Assembly: GCF_000430505.1 (NCBI RefSeq)
Contig: NZ_AUMD01000011.1
Location: forward strand, 1-64,000
DNA from: Eisenibacter elegans DSM 3317
GTDB taxonomy: Bacteria; Bacteroidota; Bacteroidia; Cytophagales; Microscillaceae
DNA length: 64,000 bases
Direction: 5' to 3'
In this document: positions 8,192-16,056 of the stretch, piece after piece
How the letters are laid out: each line of letters opens with the position of its first letter
Numbering within the stretch: the stretch's first letter is position 1
The notes under the pieces: generated by a model
Told to the model about the DNA's origin: nothing
Databases searched by the model: none
What the model saw: the letters and a program-made list of their open reading frames with translations, nothing else
Made by a program: the position numbers and the translations under genes

Positions 8192-8902
8192 TTATTGGTG
8201 GCGAACAAGCCGGTCTCCTTGGCGAATGGGCAATATGTGGGCATAATGGTTTTCTTGTAAGCAGAAATCCACGTCTTTTTCAGCGCCAAAGCCCTTGAGC
8301 CTGTCAAAGTGCCCACAGCCCTCTAAGGCTTGCTTGAGTTGTGGCTTGGCTTGTTGATAGGCACTGCGGCTGAGTATGGACGAATCATCGGCTAGTTGGT
8401 GGCTAGAGTGGAGCGCTTCGGCCACAGCTCCAGCAAAAAGCATATCTTCCATATTCACCCGACCCTTCCAGCCTGCGCAAATAAGGACAACCGATTGCGT
8501 AGCCTGATAGAGATAGTCGATAACGGCCTGTTTGTTGAGGAAAGCCCCAATGATGAGCGCCTCGGCTTCGTGTGCGTCTTCGATGGCGCGAGTGCCATTG
8601 GTGGTCGTCATAACTACTGTTTGCCCTTGGAGGGAGGCTTGCATATAGCTAAAAGGCGAATTGTCTAGGTCAAAGCCTTCGACCTTTTGCCCACCACGCT
8701 CGGCAGCGGCCAAAAAACCCTTGGCTTGCCAATCACGGCAGACTTCCAGCTCTTTTACAGGAATAATAGCGGCTACCCCGTGAGCAAAAGCCGTTACCAT
8801 ACAAGAGGTGGCTCGCAAAACATCTATGACTACGGCAATTTTACCCCCCAAAGGATACAAGGGTAGCAAATCTGGGGTCAGGCAAACATCAAGTGTACGC
8901 AT
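8192..8902 (-). CDS. comB: 2-phosphosulfolactate phosphatase family protein (ComB)
   Basis: 236 residues matching the ComB family (EC 3.1.3.71), a Mg-dependent acid phosphatase. The N-terminal half carries VVIDVLRATSCMVTAF, then GFDLDNSPF, TTNGTRA and the acidic NMEDMLFAGAVAEAL stretch, all typical. In methanogens ComB takes part in coenzyme M synthesis. Bacteria with an orphan comB, as here, are not known to make coenzyme M, so its role is open. Sulfolactate metabolism is one guess. The ATG at 8902 gives MRTLDVCLTP, a usual start. Confidence 0.88.
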   Translation of the reverse strand: MRTLDVCLTPDLLPLYPLGGKIAVVIDVLRATSCMVTAFAHGVAAIIPVKELEVCRDWQAKGFLAAAERGGQKVEGFDLDNSPFSYMQASLQGQTVVMTTTNGTRAIEDAHEAEALIIGAFLNKQAVIDYLYQATQSVVLICAGWKGRVNMEDMLFAGAVAEALHSSHQLADDSSILSRSAYQQAKPQLKQALEGCGHFDRLKGFGAEKDVDFCLQENHYAHILPIRQGDRLVRHQ

Positions 8903-9168
8903 ATATTTGGGACAAGAATAGATAAAATATGTCGGTATATAATTGATTTTCAGTGATTTGCTGTGCAGGGGTGTGCTAGCAAAAGTAGATGCCAGCGGAT
9001 ATTTTCGAAAATGCAGCCCGCAAAGGTCTGACTTTGAGATAATAGGAATGTAAAGCCGAGTTTTTGCCTACCTCCGCCCGCTGCGAAGTTGTGGGCTTTC
9101 CAGTCAGAGAGGTGTGGCAAAAATATTAAGCCGAAAATCACAGATGTTTTTGGGTTGATAAATAGTGC

Positions 9169-9765
9169 TTAATCCGCTGAGGCCTCATTGTGAAAACAAT
9201 TGCGGCAGCGTGCTTCATACACATCTGTTTCGCCCAATACGACCTGTTCTTCGGAGCCAATCAAGCGGTAAGAATAGCTGGCTACGCCCCCACATCGGAC
9301 ACAGATAGCGTGTAGCTTGGTGATAAATTCTGCCACGGCCATCAATGCTGGCATTTGCCCGAAGGGCTTCCCTTGAAAATCCATATCCAAACCGGCGACA
9401 ATGAGGCGTTTGCCTTTGTTGGCTAGCTGGGTACACACCTCTACGATTTGCTCATCAAAAAACTGTGCTTCATCAATACCCACTACTGTCGCTTGTGTTT
9501 GGGTGATGTGTGTCAGGATGTCGGTGGAGTGTTGTACCGGAACGGAGTAAATGGCATTGGCATCGTGAGAAACCACATGGCTGACGTTGTAGCGCTTGTC
9601 AATAGAAGGTTTAAAAATAGCTACTTGTTGTTTGGCTATCTTGGCGCGGTTTAGGCGGCGGATGAGCTCTTCTGTTTTACCCGAAAACATAGAGCCGCAA
9701 ATGACTTCTATCCAGCCTTGAGATGATTGTTCGGCCTTGGGGTCGAGGTTAGGTTCTAAAAACAT
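9169..9765 (-). CDS. tdk: thymidine kinase
   Basis: Type II thymidine kinase of 198 residues that phosphorylates thymidine with ATP for dTTP salvage. The P-loop GSMFSGKTEEL is near residue 25 and the Walker-B-like DEAQFF near 110. The lasso region YSYRL lies toward the end, and the structural zinc site is made of CVRC and CRNC. The ATG at 9765 is used; a TTG at 9783 would only add six residues. A deoxynucleoside kinase (23.7 kb) and a purine phosphorylase (56 kb) in the same window show a full salvage set. Confidence 0.95.
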   Translation of the reverse strand: MFLEPNLDPKAEQSSQGWIEVICGSMFSGKTEELIRRLNRAKIAKQQVAIFKPSIDKRYNVSHVVSHDANAIYSVPVQHSTDILTHITQTQATVVGIDEAQFFDEQIVEVCTQLANKGKRLIVAGLDMDFQGKPFGQMPALMAVAEFITKLHAICVRCGGVASYSYRLIGSEEQVVLGETDVYEARCRNCFHNEASAD

Positions 9766-9833
9766 ATCTTTTAGTCGCCGCAAACGGAGTTGTTGCGGAA
9801 GTCAGGAAAAGAGCAAGACAAATAGTTTATCTG

Positions 9834-9879
9834 CAAAGGTAGGTATTTTTGAGCCAATATCGGGCATCTAATATTGGCT
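9834..9879 (-). promoter_or_regulatory. candidate tdk promoter -7 box with adjacent dyad
   Basis: On the minus strand TACCTTTG (9841-9834) matches TAnnTTTG about 70 bp before the tdk ATG. Just upstream is a perfect 9-bp inverted repeat, AGCCAATAT-N10-ATATTGGCT (9852-9879), covering where the -33 box would be. No TTTG is found at that spacing. The dyad could be an operator or a structural element. Confidence 0.35.
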
Positions 9880-10145
9880 AGCTAGCGCAATACTGTAGAC
9901 TATATATGAATATAATATACTGATAATTAGATGATTATGCTGATATTTAATGATTTTTTCCTTGGCGTATTTTTAGGCCTAAGCCTACAAGGGTTGAAGC
10001 AATACTTACAGAAGATTCCTGATGTCTTTTGGATGAAGATGGTACATATTTGCTAGTAAGGCCTTCGAACCTACTCAATTGCTTGTAAATCCGATAGGCA
10101 ATCCCTAATTTGCTGCCACATAAAGCCACTTTTTCTGACCTCAAA

Positions 10146-11345
10146 ATGCGCCTCACTATATTCATACATTTGGTATGCCTATGGGTATTGTCTACCTATA
10201 GCTTCTGGAGTTATGCTCAAGAGCATTATCCACAATTATCTGAGCAATCTCAAATCAGTCTCATCACCGGCACTGCCGGGCAGCCGCTTTATGCCGCTTT
10301 TGGGCATAGTGCTGTGCGTGTATATGACCCGCTGATGGGAATGGATTTGGTTTACAATTATGGTGTTTTTGATTTTGACACCCCCAATTTCTATCTCAAA
10401 TTTGCCAGTGGTCGTTTGCCATATCAGCTAGAAGCTTCACGAGGCTATGCAGGGCTGATGTATCTCTATGCCGAAGAAGGGCGTGGCCTTTCGGAGCAAG
10501 TCCTCAATCTGTCGCAAGCCCAAAAACAGGCTATTTTTGAGGCATTAGAAACCAACCGGCTGCCCGAAAACAAGTATTACCCCTACGATTTCTTTTTTGA
10601 TAATTGCTCTACTAGGGTGCGGGATTTGTTTCAAAAAACCTTAGGAGCAGACCTTGGGTGGAGCTATGAAGGCTTTCCCGAAAAGCAGACTTTCCGCGAC
10701 CTCATCCATCCGTATCTGGCACACCGCCCATGGATTGACCTTGGGATCAATCTGCTTCTGGGTTTGCCTACAGACAGGGTCGCCAAACCTGCCGAGTATT
10801 TGTTTTTGCCCGAATACCTCCAACAAGCTTTTGACCAAGCTACTATCCGCATAGATGGCAAAACACAACCTTTCGTTGCCCGTACAACCTCGCTCTTAGA
10901 AGCCCCCCCTGAGGCTACAGTTCCTACTGGTTTGACTGGCCCATGGATACTAGGCATCTTGATTTTGGTTTTTGCGGCTACAATGACCTGGCTCGACTAT
11001 CGCCGCCGTCGTTTGTCTTATTGGACGGACTCGTTGCTGCTTGGCACTGTCGGACTGATAGGGTGCTTTTTTGTATTGCTTTGGGTAGGTACTGATCACC
11101 AAGCTTTGCCCCAAAACTGGAACTTGACTTGGGCTGTGCCCTTACACACCCTTTGGATGATAGTGGTATTGGGGAGCAAGAAGTTGCCCGACTATGCGCG
11201 CTTCTATGCGCTTTTGGCCACTATCTGGTATGCGTTGGTATTGTTTACTTGGCCGCTACATCCACAACCGCTACACCCGAGTCTAATACCCATAATGCTC
11301 GCCTTGGCGCTACGCTGCTGGGCAGTATATCGATGGGCGAAATAA
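10146..11345 (+). CDS. DUF4105 (Lnb-type periplasmic domain) membrane protein
   Basis: 399 residues. A signal peptide ends near SYAQ (residue 25). The DUF4105 domain includes LITGTAGQPLYAAFGHSAVRVYD and later FFFDNCSTRVRDLF. The conserved His of FGHS (about 54) and Cys of DNCS are consistent with a permuted papain-like fold, but activity is unproven. The C-terminal third (from about residue 270) contains four hydrophobic segments, so the soluble domain should be tethered to the inner membrane. The ATG at 10146 is preferred to a TTG at 10110. Function is unknown; the family is very common in Bacteroidota. Confidence 0.85.
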   Translation: MRLTIFIHLVCLWVLSTYSFWSYAQEHYPQLSEQSQISLITGTAGQPLYAAFGHSAVRVYDPLMGMDLVYNYGVFDFDTPNFYLKFASGRLPYQLEASRGYAGLMYLYAEEGRGLSEQVLNLSQAQKQAIFEALETNRLPENKYYPYDFFFDNCSTRVRDLFQKTLGADLGWSYEGFPEKQTFRDLIHPYLAHRPWIDLGINLLLGLPTDRVAKPAEYLFLPEYLQQAFDQATIRIDGKTQPFVARTTSLLEAPPEATVPTGLTGPWILGILILVFAATMTWLDYRRRRLSYWTDSLLLGTVGLIGCFFVLLWVGTDHQALPQNWNLTWAVPLHTLWMIVVLGSKKLPDYARFYALLATIWYALVLFTWPLHPQPLHPSLIPIMLALALRCWAVYRWAK

Positions 11346-11367
11346 CACCACCCCTAACGTTAAGTGT

Positions 11368-12249
11368 ATGTCGACTACCTCCACCTGGACAATAGCCGGA
11401 GTACCTGAGCATTTTAACTTGCCTTGGTACGAACTAATCCACAAGCAATCATTAGTTCCTCAGGGCATCCATTTGCAGTGGCAAGACTATCCCGGTGGTA
11501 CGGGTGCTATGCTCGAAGCCCTACATCAAGGTAAGGCGGATGTGATTATCGCCCTTACAGAGGGTATCGTCAAAGAGGCTCTCAAACCACACAGTCAGCT
11601 TGCCATCATCGGCATTTATGTAGAAAGTCCACTACAATGGGGCTGCTTTGTGCGTGCCGATGCGCCTTATGAGCAGATGAGCGAGCTAACACAATCTACC
11701 TACGCAGTGAGTCGCTTAGGCTCTGGGTCGCATCTGATGGCAATGGTTGAAGCCCAACAACGTGGGCAAAACTTAAAGGAAGAGCAGTTTAAGGTTGTAG
11801 GAGGGATAGAGGGAGCTGTCAAAGCAATACAGGCCGATGAAGCACAAGTGATTTTGTGGGAGCGCTGGATGACACAGCCCTATGTTGCCCAAGGGCTGCT
11901 CAAGCGAATTGACATATGCCCAACGCCTTGGCCTTGTTTTTTGATGGCTGCTAATAAGCAATGGGCTCATAAACAAGCTGCTACTTTAAAACAATTACAC
12001 GGATTGGTATCAAAAGAAGCACAAGCCTTGCGTCTCAATCCGGCGCTGGCGCAAGTAATTGCCCAACGATTTGGCTTGTTGGAGACCGAGGCCGAGGCTT
12101 GGCTTCAGAATGTCCGCTGGAGTACCCAAGCCATATTTAGCGAAGTACAGTTCAGACATACAGCCAACACCTTGATGCGTTGTGGCGCAACTCCTATGCT
12201 ATCCGAAGCTCAAATACATCAATGTTATCAAGAAGCCACACAGCTGTAG
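11368..12249 (+). CDS. NMT1/THI5-like substrate-binding fold protein without signal peptide
   Basis: 293 residues resembling periplasmic binding proteins of the NMT1/THI5/SsuA type: WTIAGVPEHFNLPWYELI at the start, GKADVIIALTEG, IYVESPLQWGCFV, and SRLGSGSHLMA as ligand-contacting stretches. There is no signal peptide and no lipobox, and no ABC permease or ATPase gene is beside it, so a cytoplasmic role is more likely than uptake. It begins 22 bp after the DUF4105 stop and may be co-transcribed. The ligand is unknown. Confidence 0.7.
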   Translation: MSTTSTWTIAGVPEHFNLPWYELIHKQSLVPQGIHLQWQDYPGGTGAMLEALHQGKADVIIALTEGIVKEALKPHSQLAIIGIYVESPLQWGCFVRADAPYEQMSELTQSTYAVSRLGSGSHLMAMVEAQQRGQNLKEEQFKVVGGIEGAVKAIQADEAQVILWERWMTQPYVAQGLLKRIDICPTPWPCFLMAANKQWAHKQAATLKQLHGLVSKEAQALRLNPALAQVIAQRFGLLETEAEAWLQNVRWSTQAIFSEVQFRHTANTLMRCGATPMLSEAQIHQCYQEATQL

Positions 12250-12360
12250 TGGGAAAAGCAGCTTGGAGCTTTGGCGCTGAGAGAGTATGCGGTACTTTGT
12301 GAGCAGCCCCAAAACCGAGCCACATAAGCTGTAGGTGAATTTAGAAAAACTACAATAAAA

Positions 12361-12390
12361 AAAGAGCTGCTATAAGCAGCTCCTTTATTC
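12361..12390. terminator. bidirectional terminator between the substrate-binding protein gene and gldN
   Basis: AAAGAGCTGC, five bases and GCAGCTCCTTT form a stem flanked by A-tract and T-tract. It lies between convergent genes and can serve both. Confidence 0.8.
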
Positions 12391-12437
12391 TTGAATAATA
12401 AAAAGTGCAAGGCCAAAAGAGCCTCATTCATACAACG

Positions 12438-13352
12438 TTAAAACTCCCACAAATTGTGTTCATACTCCATCAAATCATACTCATATTGTTGTGAAAGCTC
12501 CAATACGCGGCGGGCTTTGTCTGGAGCATCAGGATATTCATCACTGATGATTTCAACTAGATTTTTGTCTTCAGGGTTAATCACCTTTACGATACGAGAG
12601 CTAAATAAGCGCAGCTCGAAAGCGTCAGCCAAGCTCATGTGGCGGCGAGGGTTATAAGGGTTTACCCAATGCCCACGTACAGCCTGAGCAGTACCACCCC
12701 TAGCGACTGTGCGCCCGGTGTCATCAGTACGGTCTTCGTACTGCGATTGGTCATAAATCTCCTTAAAATAACGGTAAAGGTCGCTAAATTTGAAAGTAGC
12801 CACAGGGCGGTCGAAGGCCAGAGACCCTCCATCTGTAAATGCGGCGGCTTCAATAAAAACAGTTACCGTCTGAATGTCATAATACATACGTGAGCGGCGC
12901 TTGTCGAAGATCAGGTCTTCACGAATTTCAAGCACTGACATTTCGCGGGGTTTGGCCGGTACTACGCCAATGTCAGGATCATCAATTTCGATTTTTTTCT
13001 CGAAGTCTTCTAGCTCGATAGGGTTAGATACCCCATCCGAAGAAGGCCCACCGTCAAAGTCATAAGGTGTGATTTTGCCTTCACGTACGCCACGAATAAT
13101 CAAGGCTGTGATTTCATTACCTTGCGAGAAGAAGGGCAGGTTTTGCTTTTCTTTTAAGTTGATTTTGCGCCAGAGCGTCGTACGGTACATTACGTCGGCC
13201 TCATAGATAGGCTGTCCGTAGATATAGCGCAGCTCTTCATCAGCTCTGATAGAGAGGGGGTTGTAGCCCAGCTCACCAATTTGCGCTTGGCTTGGCATAG
13301 ACAAGCTCAGTAGGCTTATCAGAACTATACCAAAGACAAATAAATTTTTCAT
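12438..13352 (-). CDS. gldN: type IX secretion system ring protein GldN/PorN
   Basis: 304 residues. A signal peptide ends at SQAQ, so the mature protein is periplasmic. GldN associates with GldK to form the ring linked to the T9SS outer-membrane channel. Family phrases seen include the early ADEELRYIYGQPIYEADVMYRTTLWR with its WRKINLKEKQN, ALIIRGVREGKITPY, IREDLIFDKRRSRMYYDIQTV and the basic region RRHMSLADAFELRLFSSRIVKV. The ATG at 13352 is chosen because MKNLFVFGIVLISLLS is a proper signal peptide. The reading from 13433 would run through the hairpin at 13377-13421. It is the last gene of the operon. Confidence 0.95.
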   Translation of the reverse strand: MKNLFVFGIVLISLLSLSMPSQAQIGELGYNPLSIRADEELRYIYGQPIYEADVMYRTTLWRKINLKEKQNLPFFSQGNEITALIIRGVREGKITPYDFDGGPSSDGVSNPIELEDFEKKIEIDDPDIGVVPAKPREMSVLEIREDLIFDKRRSRMYYDIQTVTVFIEAAAFTDGGSLAFDRPVATFKFSDLYRYFKEIYDQSQYEDRTDDTGRTVARGGTAQAVRGHWVNPYNPRRHMSLADAFELRLFSSRIVKVINPEDKNLVEIISDEYPDAPDKARRVLELSQQYEYDLMEYEHNLWEF

Positions 13353-13369
13353 AACAATCACCGTTTTGA

Positions 13370-13421
13370 ACTTTAAAAAGTATGCCATCTGCTCATCAAA
13401 AACGTACAGACGGCATACTTT
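13370..13421 (-). terminator. intercistronic terminator-like hairpin between gldM and gldN
   Basis: Arms AAAGTATGCC (13377-13386) and GGCATACTTT (13412-13421) pair perfectly, and TCTG/CAGA extends the stem inside after one mismatch. In the minus direction the stem is followed by a run of T. It would allow partial termination between gldM and gldN, or protect the 3' end of a processed gldKLM message. Confidence 0.65.
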
Positions 13422-13448
13422 CGTACATATCACACGTGGTTTGTAAGA

Positions 13449-15044
13449 TTATCGGGCAAAGAAGCTGATAATACGGCCACGCTTCAAGTCAACATTTTCT
13501 ACACCACCAGTAGACATTGCGCGTTGTACGCCCAGCACTTTCACGCTGAAGCCGTCGCCAGCACGGATGTCAAAGGCTCCGAAGTTGATCGCTCCACCGC
13601 CAAAAGTTTGTGATTTTACGGCTGCTCCGCCGCGCACTTGAGTAACTTCTACTGAGGTTACGTTATAGCGAGCTTCGTTGGGGAGCAATTCAGCAAAGTT
13701 TTGGTCAGGAATCGCTTGGATACTCAAAGTACCACCTACACGAATCGGCTTCTCTGTATCAATGGGGCCGTTAGGGCCTACTAGAGCTACTGTTGGAGGG
13801 GGAACAGGCTTCACTTGGAACTCCTTATCACCCAACATATTGCCACCGTTCGTTACAGTAACTACTACTTTACCTAGTGAGGTTGGAACAACCACCACAT
13901 CACCTTTTTTACCTCCAGGGATTGCGCGAGCATTAGAGGCGTTGAATTGAGGGTTGTAGTTAGCTCCAAGGTTAGAAATGGTAGAGAGTCCGTTGGCACA
14001 GTTGAGATACAATACTGGAGGCGTACTTGTAACGATTTGGAAGTTAGGCGCTACAACTACATATTCTCCTTCATAGGTAAACAAGCTATCCTTGCCTTTG
14101 TATTTGAAAGAAAGTGTACCTTTCCAGGCTACTTTGCGCTTACCTTCACCGTCATATCCGCCGCCACCAGCTACTTTTTGGGTGATTTCACCGACACCGT
14201 TCTTTACTTCGATGGGGCTGCCGTTGAAAGTCATATCTACCTTAGCAGATGTGGTGGCAAATAGGAACATTTTAGCTTTGAATTCTTCGCCAGGGAAAAG
14301 CACGTTAGACTCTGCGGCTACGGCCACGCCCAAATCATCGAAGGGAACTGTTTCAGCACCTAATTTTTTGAGAATGGTTTGCTCGTAGCGCAATACTTCA
14401 GACTGTAGCTGCGTTAATACTGCTAGAGCCGCTACTACAGGAGTAGCTTGGAAGCTGGCGTTGGCAAAATCCTTATCGCGTTGTATGGGGTCATTGCGAT
14501 AGATAGCTTTGTTTTGGTTGCCTTCGGCCAAAATAGGTAGTGGGTGGTCAGCACCAAGCTCTTCTTTGTAAGTGGTATTGAGCCACTGAACAAAGCCGTT
14601 GACTTTGCTTTCCAACTCATAGCCTTTACCATTTTTAGCGCCAACAGGGCCAACCATTGTCTGCTCCACTTTCATCTCTTCTTTGGGGTTTTTCACTACC
14701 CCATCTTCGTCAATGCCATCACCGGCAAACTCAATCAGCTCTTTTTTAAGATCCTTCATGTAGTCAATGATTTCTTTTGACCTTGTGCGAAGCTCGTTGG
14801 CACGTTTCACATTCGCTTGCAGCTTTTTGTCCTCTGGGCTTTCCTTAGCTTCTTTATCAATTTGTTCTAAAGTAGCGATGATAGAGTTTTCGGCTGCGAT
14901 GAATGAGTTCTCCAAACTTGCGTTTAGGAATATGAACTTATCCATGATGGACGAGCTTACTTGGAGTGCCAACATCGCTGTTAGTACCAAGTACATCATG
15001 CCCACCATTCTCTGTCTTGGGGTTTCTTTTGCTCCTCCAGCCAT
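13449..15044 (-). CDS. gldM: type IX secretion system motor/stator protein GldM/PorM
   Basis: 531 residues, the usual GldM length. A short cytoplasmic start (MAGGAKETPRQRMVGMMYLV) leads into one membrane helix (YLVLTAMLALQVSS), followed by a long periplasmic part: a helical D1 region with LENSFIAAENSI, then Ig-like beta domains rich in Gly. GldM forms the dimeric shaft that crosses the periplasm, powered by the GldL ring. The ATG at 15044 is the family's normal start. The gene is 54 bp downstream of gldL. Confidence 0.97.
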   Translation of the reverse strand: MAGGAKETPRQRMVGMMYLVLTAMLALQVSSSIMDKFIFLNASLENSFIAAENSIIATLEQIDKEAKESPEDKKLQANVKRANELRTRSKEIIDYMKDLKKELIEFAGDGIDEDGVVKNPKEEMKVEQTMVGPVGAKNGKGYELESKVNGFVQWLNTTYKEELGADHPLPILAEGNQNKAIYRNDPIQRDKDFANASFQATPVVAALAVLTQLQSEVLRYEQTILKKLGAETVPFDDLGVAVAAESNVLFPGEEFKAKMFLFATTSAKVDMTFNGSPIEVKNGVGEITQKVAGGGGYDGEGKRKVAWKGTLSFKYKGKDSLFTYEGEYVVVAPNFQIVTSTPPVLYLNCANGLSTISNLGANYNPQFNASNARAIPGGKKGDVVVVPTSLGKVVVTVTNGGNMLGDKEFQVKPVPPPTVALVGPNGPIDTEKPIRVGGTLSIQAIPDQNFAELLPNEARYNVTSVEVTQVRGGAAVKSQTFGGGAINFGAFDIRAGDGFSVKVLGVQRAMSTGGVENVDLKRGRIISFFAR

Positions 15045-15098
15045 AGTATGCTATTGTTTTTATTGGTTCGACAAATATTTTATTTGAATACAACCCAA

Positions 15099-15941
15099 TT
15101 AGCTTTTCATGGCTGCCAGCATACCACCGTACACTTTGTTGAGGGAAGTAAGATTGTTGGTGAGGCCGGAAAGCTCCTGCTTGAATTTCTCGGTGTCTTT
15201 GCTAGACTCAGAGACACTCTGCATAGCAACAGATAGTTGTTGGTAGTATTGTCCCATAAGCTGAATATTCTTGCTTGTGTTTTTCACTTCTTCGCCGTAT
15301 ACTGTATTGAGGGCGCTGAGGTTATCGGTCAACTGCTTCAACTGTGCGTGATAAGCTTTCACATCATTAGATGCGTTGGAGAGCGACTGCATGGTAGTTA
15401 CGGTAGTCTGGAAAGACTTATTCATTTCTACGATAGCATTAGAGGCTAGCTTCAAGTTTTTGCTATATTCTTCAGTAGCAACAGAGGCGTTAGCTAGTTT
15501 GCTCATTTTAGAGACATTTTCAGAGAGGTCAGTCATTCCTTTGCCAAACTGGTCAATCATCTTGCCATCTACTTTGTCGGCGAGAGCTTTTTCAAGCGCT
15601 TGCATTTTGGTAACGACAGAGACATCCTGACCGGGAGTTTTGGCAGCGGGGAGGTTTCCGAGGTTACTGAGGTCTAGACCTTTAGAGGTAGGGTCATTGA
15701 GTTGGGGGAATAGGCGTTCCCAGTTGTGGCGGTGTGGCTCATTAGGAATAGGCTGGCCTGCACCCAAAAGGAACAGGAAAGCTTCTGTAAGTAGACCTAC
15801 GGTCAACATTTCGCCTGCGAATGGCCAGTGCATAATTTTGAACAAGGCACCCACGATTACAAGGGCTGCCCCTGCGCTGGTTACACGAGGAACGATTTGA
15901 GCGTATACCCACTCATAAGTACTCATTTTGTTTGCACTCAT
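15099..15941 (-). CDS. gldL: type IX secretion system motor protein GldL/PorL
   Basis: 280 residues. Two membrane helices lie near residues 20-70 (SAGAALVIVGALFKIMHWPF and LTVGLLTEAFLFLLG). The family's charged/aromatic residues are present, for example the KIMHWP turn and the Glu of LTEAF in the second helix, which is linked to proton flow. GldL forms a pentamer around two GldM helices and drives gliding and secretion. The long cytoplasmic tail is helical and shows an internal repeat: LTDNLSALNTVYG recurs about 60 residues later as LTNNLTSLNKVYG. A hairpin sits between this gene and gldK. Confidence 0.97.
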   Translation of the reverse strand: MSANKMSTYEWVYAQIVPRVTSAGAALVIVGALFKIMHWPFAGEMLTVGLLTEAFLFLLGAGQPIPNEPHRHNWERLFPQLNDPTSKGLDLSNLGNLPAAKTPGQDVSVVTKMQALEKALADKVDGKMIDQFGKGMTDLSENVSKMSKLANASVATEEYSKNLKLASNAIVEMNKSFQTTVTTMQSLSNASNDVKAYHAQLKQLTDNLSALNTVYGEEVKNTSKNIQLMGQYYQQLSVAMQSVSESSKDTEKFKQELSGLTNNLTSLNKVYGGMLAAMKS

Positions 15942-16015
15942 TGTTAGTCAAGATTTAAGTGATAATTAATGGATATGATAATTGTGTATGTGGTTCGTTG
16001 TGTTCTAAAGTTAAG

Positions 16016-16038
16016 TGTTGCATCGATACGATGCAACA
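16016..16038. other. perfect intercistronic hairpin between gldK and gldL
   Basis: TGTTGCATCG-ATA-CGATGCAACA is a 10-bp perfect stem with a 3-base loop, 19 bp after the gldK stop and about 75 bp before the gldL start. No T-run follows on either strand, so it is more likely an mRNA processing/stability element or protein site than a terminator. Confidence 0.7.
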
Positions 16039-16056
16039 AACCCAACTCATTTTTGC

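Noticed and set aside
8950-9141. 63-codon open frame upstream of comB
   Set aside because: No start context, no recognisable motif, and it sits in a plain divergent-looking gap.
9947-10165. 72-codon open frame upstream of the DUF4105 gene
   Set aside because: It overlaps the DUF4105 start on the opposite strand and shows no domain pattern.
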